Of a stretch of DNA of 11,782 nt, positions 7,215 to 11,782 are shown piece by piece. Every line of letters begins with the position of its first letter. Position 1 is the first letter of the stretch. The notes under the pieces are model-generated. The model had not been told where the DNA came from. It saw only the letters and a program-made list of their open reading frames with translations, and made no database searches. The stretch comes from Planctomycetota bacterium (GTDB lineage: Bacteria > Planctomycetota > Planctomycetia > Planctomycetales > Planctomycetaceae). The translations under genes and the position numbers were made by a program. Location of the stretch: NCBI GenBank assembly GCA_013151585.1, contig JAADHY010000223.1, positions 1 to 11,782 of the forward strand. The letters are read 5' to 3'.

Positions 7215-8162
7215 ATGGGCGTGATTCTGCGCAAGGAGCTGGCCGACCATCTGAACTCGACCCGGTTCCTGATTCTATTTTGCCTGGTCGTTTGCGTTTC
7301 GCTCCTGATCACGAACACGGTGAGCTTGAACATCCGGTCGGCGATTGAAAGCGGCGCCAAAGACCCGCACCTGTTCCTGATGCTGTTCACCACGAGCGGC
7401 CACTTCTTCTCGTTGGTGCAGTTCATCGCATTCTTCGGGCCGCTGATCGGGATCATCATGGGCTTCGATGCGATCAACCGCGAAAAGAACGACGGCACCA
7501 TGTCGATGCTTCTGTCGCAACCGGTCCACCGGGACGCCATCATCAACGGAAAGTTCCTGGCCGGCCTGGTCGTGATCACGATGATGGTGGTCAGCATCGT
7601 TCTGTTGATCTCCGGGCTGGGGATGGTGGTCATCGGCGTGGTGCCGACTCCCGAGCAGTTGGCCCGACTGCTGCTTTACGTGGTGCTGAGCATCATTTAC
7701 ATCGGCTTCTGGTTGGGGCTGGCGCTGCTGTTTTCGATCCTGTTTCGGTCCATCGGCACCTCGGCGCTGGCGTCGATCGCGTTTTGGATCGTCGTCGCCT
7801 TTTTCGTGTCCTTCGCGACCAACATCATCGCGGACGTGGTTGCTCCGATTCACGCGAGCGAAGACGTGGATCAAGTCATGAAGCATCAGCGGGTGGTCGA
7901 GATCATTAGCCGATGCTCGCCGGTCCATCTCTACACCGACGCGGCCACGACGATCATGGACCCCTACCGGAAAACGACAAAAACGTTGCTGCTGGTCGGG
8001 CCGATGGAAACGATCTCGCGAGCTCGGTTCAACAACCCGTTGGACCTGCCCCAGTCGGTGCTGATCGTTGCTCCCTACCTGATCACCATCGTTGCCCTGA
8101 CATCGATATGTTTCGCTGCGGCCTACTTGATTTTCATGAAGCAGGAGATTCGGTCGATTTAG
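7215..8162 (+). CDS. ABC-2 type transporter permease
   Basis: The 315-residue integral membrane protein has six clear hydrophobic segments at about 17-35, 66-85, 114-142, 150-176, 182-208 and 282-307. Between the second and third is the hallmark of the ABC-2/NosY-like group, F-D-A-I-N-R-E-K-N-D-G-T followed by L-L-S-Q-P-V-x-R (84-106), which sits at the cytoplasmic face and contacts the ATPase. The long loop between helices five and six (about 209-281) is soluble and has no family I recognise. The ATG at 7215 comes one base after the ATPase stop, and GGGAGGA at the end of that gene serves as ribosome binding site, so the two are tightly coupled. With the ATPase it should form a dimeric transporter of unknown substrate. 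The NosY likeness alone does not indicate copper or denitrification, because none of the other nos genes are present. Confidence 0.93.
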   Translation: MGVILRKELADHLNSTRFLILFCLVVCVSLLITNTVSLNIRSAIESGAKDPHLFLMLFTTSGHFFSLVQFIAFFGPLIGIIMGFDAINREKNDGTMSMLLSQPVHRDAIINGKFLAGLVVITMMVVSIVLLISGLGMVVIGVVPTPEQLARLLLYVVLSIIYIGFWLGLALLFSILFRSIGTSALASIAFWIVVAFFVSFATNIIADVVAPIHASEDVDQVMKHQRVVEIISRCSPVHLYTDAATTIMDPYRKTTKTLLLVGPMETISRARFNNPLDLPQSVLIVAPYLITIVALTSICFAAAYLIFMKQEIRSI

Positions 8163-8173
8163 CAGGGAGACGT

Positions 8174-8193
8174 TCCGGAGAAGGCTCTCCGGA
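8174..8193 (+). terminator. Hairpin at the end of the NEW3-ABC operon
   Basis: TCCGGAGA (8174-8181) and TCTCCGGA (8186-8193) form a perfect 8-bp stem with loop AGGC, starting 12 bases after the permease stop. No T run follows, so it is either a Rho-independent terminator of the non-canonical kind or a 3'-end stabilising hairpin. Confidence 0.55.
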
Positions 8194-8333
8194 TGCGATG
8201 CGCCACTCTTGTTGGCCAAGACGGCGGAGCGGGCGCCGAGTGGTCTCGGCCGGTCGGTTGCAACCTTCGGGGATTCATCGACGGTGTCGTGCCGGGACAG
8301 CGAGACGCCTGCGCCGGTCTCTGTGACTGCTGC

Positions 8334-8362
8334 TTGACGACAGGGGCTCGGTGTCTTACAGT
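8334..8362 (+). promoter_or_regulatory. Candidate sigma-70-type promoter of the UroD-like gene
   Basis: TTGACG (8334-8339) and TACAGT (8357-8362) are separated by exactly 17 nt. The -35 box matches the consensus at five of six positions and the -10 box at four of six. The -10 box ends 9 nt before the ATG at 8372, so transcription would begin at or within a few bases of the start codon. Confidence 0.45.
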
Positions 8363-8371
8363 GGCCGCGCT

Positions 8372-9370
8372 ATGAACAAGATCGAACGAGTCACTGCTGT
8401 GATTGAGGGGCGGCACCCGGATCGGCCGCCGTTTTCCTGCTGGTATCACTTCGGACCGGACGCGGTGGCCGGACCCGGCGCGGTCGATGCGCATTTGCGG
8501 CACGTCGAGACTTATGATCTGGACTTCTTGAAGATCATGGACGACAACCGCTATCCGCGCACAGCCACACCGGACGGAGTCATCGACGAGCCGGAAGACC
8601 TCGATCGGCTCCAAGTGCTCAATGGGGACGAAGACAGCTTCGGCCGGCAATTGGAGCTGATCGGCGAGCTGGCGAAGCGGCTCGACGGCGAGCTGCTGAT
8701 GGCTACGACGGTCTTCAATCCGTGGAGCACGTTGCGCCAGATGACCATCCCCGACACCGGCCGCCACGGGCCGCCGACGTTGGAGCGGGGGGAGGATCCG
8801 CGTGACGCGGCGATGGCTCGATTCGCCCGCGAGTGCCCCGAGCGCCTGGAGCGGGCGTTGGCTGTGATCGCCGAATCCACGGCGAACTTCGTGCGCCAGT
8901 GCGTGTCGGCTGGAGCGGACGGCATCTTTTTGTCGGTCCGCGACGACTGGGTCGGCGACGAAGACAGCGGCCCGGAGCTGTATGACCGGTGGGTGAAGCC
9001 GGGAGATTTGACCGTGCTGGCGGGCGCGCAGACCGGACGGTTCAATTTGCTTCACATCTGCGGAAAGGCTCGCCGGTTCGATCGATTCGCCGAGTACCCC
9101 GTCCAGGTGCTGAATTGGGCGGACCGGTACGCCGGGCCGTCAATCGCCGATGTCGTCGGCCATGTGCGTCCGGCCATCTGCGCCGGACTGGACAATCTGG
9201 GGACGATGGTGAGCGGAACGCCCGAGGATTGTGCTCGAGAGGTGGCGGATGCTTTGCAGCAGGCCGGCGAGCGACCCATCATGATCTCGCCCGGTTGCAC
9301 GTACGATCCGGAGGCCGTGCCAGAGGAAAACCTGCAAGCGATTCGCCGCGCGGTCGCCGCAGCGAGCTAA
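8372..9370 (+). CDS. UroD-family protein, likely MtaA-like corrinoid methyltransferase rather than true HemE
   Basis: The 332-residue protein has the uroporphyrinogen decarboxylase (URO-D) family layout, opening with I-E-G-R-x-P-D-R-P-P (11-20), but the R-Q-A-G-R-Y active-site segment of true HemE is absent. It keeps H-I-C-G (His228, Cys230) and a late S-P-G-C (Cys309) followed by P-E-E-N-L-Q-A-I. This is the His-x-Cys...Cys zinc site of the MtaA/MtbA methylcobalamin:thiol methyltransferases in the same superfamily. A zinc-dependent methyl transfer from a methylated corrinoid or related donor is therefore more likely than haem synthesis, but no corrinoid protein gene is nearby. The ATG at 8372 is chosen because the family's conserved start follows at once. 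A GTG at 8351 in frame is possible but lies between the candidate -35 and -10 boxes. No Shine-Dalgarno is visible. It is monocistronic or the head of a unit with the HEPN pair 46 bp downstream. Confidence 0.85.
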   Translation: MNKIERVTAVIEGRHPDRPPFSCWYHFGPDAVAGPGAVDAHLRHVETYDLDFLKIMDDNRYPRTATPDGVIDEPEDLDRLQVLNGDEDSFGRQLELIGELAKRLDGELLMATTVFNPWSTLRQMTIPDTGRHGPPTLERGEDPRDAAMARFARECPERLERALAVIAESTANFVRQCVSAGADGIFLSVRDDWVGDEDSGPELYDRWVKPGDLTVLAGAQTGRFNLLHICGKARRFDRFAEYPVQVLNWADRYAGPSIADVVGHVRPAICAGLDNLGTMVSGTPEDCAREVADALQQAGERPIMISPGCTYDPEAVPEENLQAIRRAVAAAS

Positions 9371-9416
9371 GCGGAGCACACAGAGGCCAACCCGACATCC
9401 CGCCGGAGGCTCGGCA

Positions 9417-9812
9417 ATGGATCGAAGCGCCGATTGGATGGAGCAGGCCAAACGCGACCTCGAAGTCGCTCGGTGGCAGCGGCAAGGACGCTACTACGAA
9501 TGGGCGGCTTTTGCTGCGCAGCAAGCAGCCGAAAAGGCGATCAAAGCCGCCTGCCAGCATCACGGTGGGGACGCCTGGGGGCACTCATGCCGGGAGCTGT
9601 TGCAGGCCTTGCTCGATGATCTGGGGCGTGATGAACCGGGGCTATTGGATGCCGCCCGTCTGCTCGACCGGTTCTACATCCCAGCCCGTTACCCGAATGG
9701 TTGGAGCGCAGGGACGCCAAAAGACTACTTCTCCGAGGGCGACGCAGACGATGCGATCCGTGCTGCGGAAGAAATCCTACGGTTCTGTGACGATCTTCTG
9801 GCTGGACCGTAA
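9417..9812 (+). CDS. HEPN-domain protein
   Basis: The 131-residue, mostly helical protein matches the HEPN family in length and motifs. It opens with W-M-E-Q-A-K-R-D-L-E-V-A (7-18), then Y-Y-E-W-A-A-F-A-A-Q-Q-A-A-E-K-A-I-K-A (26-44), the F-Y-I-P-A-R-Y-P motif (86-93) and a closing helix D-A-I-R-A-A-E-E-I (112-120). This ARYP-type branch is usually encoded with a small nucleotidyltransferase, as it is here. The R-x4-6-H motif of HEPN ribonucleases is absent: all His residues (48, 49, 56) precede the relevant C-terminal helix. It may therefore be a non-catalytic partner or nucleotide-binding protein. The ATG at 9417 has GGAGG 8 nt upstream (9404-9408). Its 3' end overlaps the nucleotidyltransferase frame by 26 bases if that gene starts at 9787. 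Confidence 0.85.
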   Translation: MDRSADWMEQAKRDLEVARWQRQGRYYEWAAFAAQQAAEKAIKAACQHHGGDAWGHSCRELLQALLDDLGRDEPGLLDAARLLDRFYIPARYPNGWSAGTPKDYFSEGDADDAIRAAEEILRFCDDLLAGP

Positions 9813-10110
9813 GCTAGCTTTGGAACGAGCTAAGGAGGCGGCCGGGCGCGTGCTTGCGGAATGTCCGGACGTCGTCCGCGTGGGCATCTTCGGCTCTGTG
9901 GCTACCGGCCGAGCCGTTCCCGGGAGCGATGTGGACGTCCTGATCGTCCTGAGCCAGAGCGACGAGCGTCCGTTGGACCGTCCCGCCCGATTTCAACCCT
10001 ATTTCGAAACGGTCGGGTTGCCGGTTGATCTTTTCTGCTTCACCGAGGACGAAGCCGCAGGCAGCCGCTTTTTCCAGACCGCTGCTGCTCAAGCGGTCTG
10101 GGTAAGGTGA
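9787..10110 (+). CDS. MNT-type minimal nucleotidyltransferase, HEPN partner
   Basis: The 107-residue protein is a minimal nucleotidyltransferase of the DNA polymerase beta superfamily. It shows the G-S-x10-D-x-D active site as I-F-G-S (34-37) and S-D-V-D-V-L (47-52), with Asp48 and Asp50 as metal ligands and the third acidic residue in P-V-D-L (Asp81). The active site is therefore complete. In studied HEPN/MNT pairs the MNT protein can AMPylate its HEPN partner; whether this one does cannot be read here. The start is uncertain. GTG at 9787 (overlap of 26 bp with the HEPN gene, weak GGAAGAAA upstream), ATG at 9751 (12 residues longer) and TTG at 9820 (11 shorter) are all in frame, and I chose the GTG because it leaves a normal first helix. 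It is probably translated with the HEPN gene. The gene ends 52 bp before the converging hydantoinase B gene, and no terminator is visible between them. Confidence 0.82.
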   Translation: MTIFWLDRKLALERAKEAAGRVLAECPDVVRVGIFGSVATGRAVPGSDVDVLIVLSQSDERPLDRPARFQPYFETVGLPVDLFCFTEDEAAGSRFFQTAAAQAVWVR

Positions 10111-10162
10111 ACGCGGCGGCGAAGCCACCTCTGCGCCACGTCGGCCAGAGTCAGCGAGTCGG

Positions 10163-11782
10163 TCAATCAGTCGACAGGCCGTATCCGCCGCCGCCCGGCG
10201 TTTCGACCGTGAGCACATCGCCGGACTGAACGTCCAGTTCCACTCGTCCCCCGAGTACTTCTTCACGCTTGCTGCCGGCTCGACGCAGCCGATTCCGGCC
10301 GAGCTGACCCGGCTGTCCGCCAGCCAGTCCGAACGGTGGATACGGGCCTCGGCGTTGCGAGAGAATCGAGACTTTGAGCGGCTTCAGGAATTCGATTCGC
10401 CGCACGACTCCGTCGCCGCCGCGTCGAACGCCGCGGCCGCCGGAGCCGCGGCGAATCGAGAACTCGCGCACGAGGACGGGATACCGCCGCTCGATCACCT
10501 CGACGTCCGTCAGTCGCGTGTTCGTCATGTGCGTGTGCACGGCGTCGGCGCCGTCGGCGTCCGGGGTCGCTCCCGCGCCGCCGCAGATGGTTTCGTAGTA
10601 GCCGAACGTGGCATCGCCAAAGCTCAGGTTGTTCATGGTTCCCTGGCTGGCTGCGGCCGCGCCGATCGCTCCCAAGAGCACGTCCACCACTCGCTGGGAT
10701 GTTTCGACGTTGCCCCCGACAACGGCCGCACATTCAGACGGATCGGCCCGCTCCGGCGGGTTCAACAAACATTCGGGCAACACGATCTCGACCGGCTCCA
10801 GCACGCCGCTATTGAGCGGGATGTCTTCGTTGATCAAGCAACGGAAAACGTAAAGCACGGCCGCCGTCACGATGGCTCGGTTCGCGTTCAAGTTGTCGGG
10901 CACGACGGGACCGGTTCCCGTGAAGTCCACCTTCGCCTGCGAGCCGCGAATCGTGATCGTTACGCAGATGGGAGAGCCATCGTCCAAATGATCGGTGAAC
11001 CGGTATTGTCCGTCGGGCAGAGCGGCCAGGGCCATCCGCATCTTTTCGGACGCCGCACGCTGGATGTGCTTCATGTAAGCTTGCACGACGGGCAACGTAT
11101 AACGCTGCACCAGTTCGTTGAGTTGCCGTACGCCGCTGTTGTTGGCCGCCACTTGGGCGGCAATGTCGGCCAGGTTGTCTCGAACGGCGCGGGTGGGGTA
11201 GGGGCCCGAGAGCAAAATCCGCCGCAGTTCCTCCTCACGGGCGATGCTTCCATCGACCAACTTGAAGTTGCGGATGAGGACGCCTTCTTCCGCCAGGTTC
11301 TTGGAGAACGGCGGCATGCTGCCCGGGGCGATCCCGCCGATTTCGGCATGGTGAGCGCGGCTGGCCGTGAAGAACAGTAGCTCGCCGCTATCGGGATGGT
11401 GCACCGGAGTAACAACCGTGACGTCGGGCAGGTGGGATCCCCCACGGTACGGATCGTTGGTGACGTAGACATCGCCCGGCTTCATGTCGGGATTGTCGGC
11501 TATGATCCTCTTCACCGTTTCGCTCATCGCCCCCAGGTGGACCGGGATGTGCGGCGCGTTGACCACCAAATCGCCCTGCGGGTCAAAAATAGCACAACTG
11601 AAATCCAGACGTTCTTTGACGTTCGTCGAAAAGGACGTCTTCTGCAGAGTCATTCCCATCTGCTCGGCAATCGACGCGAACAGGTTGTTGAAAATTTCGA
11701 GCAGCACCGGGTCGGGTGCCTCAGCGGAGAGCGGAGAGCCAAGAGCTGAGAGCCGATTCGTTTCTGCCTCTGCCTCGCTCCT
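10163..11782 (-). CDS. Hydantoinase B / 5-oxoprolinase B-domain protein; 5' end open at right edge
   Basis: From 11707 downward 514 residues match the HyuB family almost end to end. Visible blocks are I-A-E-Q-M-G (13-18), N-V-K-E-R-L-D-F-S-C-A-I-F-D (29-42), P-H-I-P-V-H-L-G (52-59), N-D-P-Y-R-G-G-x-H-L-P-D (84-95) and R-A-H-H-A-E-I-G-G-I-x-P-G-S-M-P-P (117-133), and then the V-V-G-G-N-V-E-T-S-Q and F-G-Y-Y-E-T blocks and the closing T-P-G-G-G-G-Y-G. It should form the B half of an ATP-dependent amidohydrolase acting on hydantoins or 5-oxoproline. The wording of the N-terminal blocks is closer to fused 5-oxoprolinase than to stand-alone HyuB. The frame stays open through the family's D-P-V-L-L-E start to the window edge with no ATG. 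The only in-window start is the GTG at 11707, which would cut off the D-P. A HyuA half may lie beyond the edge, fused or separate. Confidence 0.88.
   Translation of the reverse strand, partial: RSEAEAETNRLSALGSPLSAEAPDPVLLEIFNNLFASIAEQMGMTLQKTSFSTNVKERLDFSCAIFDPQGDLVVNAPHIPVHLGAMSETVKRIIADNPDMKPGDVYVTNDPYRGGSHLPDVTVVTPVHHPDSGELLFFTASRAHHAEIGGIAPGSMPPFSKNLAEEGVLIRNFKLVDGSIAREEELRRILLSGPYPTRAVRDNLADIAAQVAANNSGVRQLNELVQRYTLPVVQAYMKHIQRAASEKMRMALAALPDGQYRFTDHLDDGSPICVTITIRGSQAKVDFTGTGPVVPDNLNANRAIVTAAVLYVFRCLINEDIPLNSGVLEPVEIVLPECLLNPPERADPSECAAVVGGNVETSQRVVDVLLGAIGAAAASQGTMNNLSFGDATFGYYETICGGAGATPDADGADAVHTHMTNTRLTDVEVIERRYPVLVREFSIRRGSGGRGVRRGGDGVVRRIEFLKPLKVSILSQRRGPYPPFGLAGGQPGQLGRNRLRRAGSKREEVLGGRVELDVQSGDVLTVETPGGGGYGLSTD
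11727..11754. repeat. 7-bp tandem repeat, four units
   Basis: Read on the plus strand the units are GAGAGCG, GAGAGCC, AAGAGCT and GAGAGCC, consecutive and in register. They lie just before the conserved D-P-V-L-L-E start of the hydantoinase B domain. They are either in the linker of a fused oxoprolinase or in the leader of a stand-alone gene. Confidence 0.7.

Noticed and set aside
7275..8219. 314-codon open frame on the minus strand
   Set aside because: It is antisense to the permease gene; its His/Gln/Asp/Arg-rich composition mirrors hydrophobic codons on the other strand.
8193..8375. 60-codon, Cys-containing small frame ending in ATGA at the UroD-like start
   Set aside because: It starts directly on the 3' arm of the terminator-like hairpin, has no ribosome binding site free of that hairpin, and contains the candidate promoter of the next gene. 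The stop-start overlap is probably chance.
8159..9055. 298-codon open frame on the minus strand
   Set aside because: It is antisense to the UroD-like gene and carries no motifs.
8989..10110. 373-codon frame that could suggest a long protein ending in a nucleotidyltransferase
   Set aside because: Its first part is the shadow of the UroD-like and HEPN genes in another frame; only the part from about 9751-9820 onward has nucleotidyltransferase motifs.
10355..11380. 341-codon open frame on the plus strand
   Set aside because: It is fully antisense to the well-conserved hydantoinase B domain and rich in Arg, His, Gly and Val without motifs, as expected of a mirror frame.

Overview
The window reads as a piece of chromosome from a GC-rich bacterium, most likely a member of the Planctomycetota (Pirellulales-like). 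The inference rests on three things: a DUF1570-type secreted putative metalloprotein, a family I know mainly from planctomycetes; a sulfatase-fold protein paired with a xylose-isomerase-like TIM-barrel protein; and loose gene packing with one gene-free gap of about 1.9 kb. There is no rRNA, tRNA, CRISPR array or transposase that I can support. All family assignments come from reading motifs by eye.

Left part (1-3238), minus strand: a secreted DUF1570 protein with an intact HExxH site (3238-1751), then, after 240 bp, a TIM-barrel sugar phosphate isomerase/epimerase (1510-668) whose stop codon overlaps by 4 bp the start of a sulfatase-fold protein (671 to beyond the left edge). The sulfatase-fold protein has lost its nucleophile and several metal ligands, so it looks like a pseudo-enzyme co-translated with the TIM-barrel protein.

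Middle (3239-5174): about 1.9 kb between divergent genes with no convincing coding region but several inverted repeats. It must hold the promoters of the flanking genes.

Centre (5175-8162), plus strand: a compact three-gene operon. It encodes a secreted, membrane-anchored protein with NEW3/Ig-like domains, an ABC-2 type ATPase and a six-helix ABC-2 permease. Together they should form an exporter or membrane-remodelling ABC complex with an extracytoplasmic partner; the substrate cannot be read from the sequence. A perfect 8-bp hairpin closes the operon.

Right part (8334-11782): a possible promoter sits so close to the start of a UroD/MtaA-like protein (8372-9370) that its mRNA may be leaderless. 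That protein keeps the His-x-Cys...Cys zinc ligands of methylcobalamin:thiol methyltransferases. A HEPN/nucleotidyltransferase pair follows (9417-9812 and about 9787-10110, overlapping), where the HEPN partner lacks the R-x4-6-H RNase motif. Converging on it from the right is a hydantoinase B / 5-oxoprolinase B-domain gene whose frame is open to the window edge, running through a 7-bp tandem repeat.
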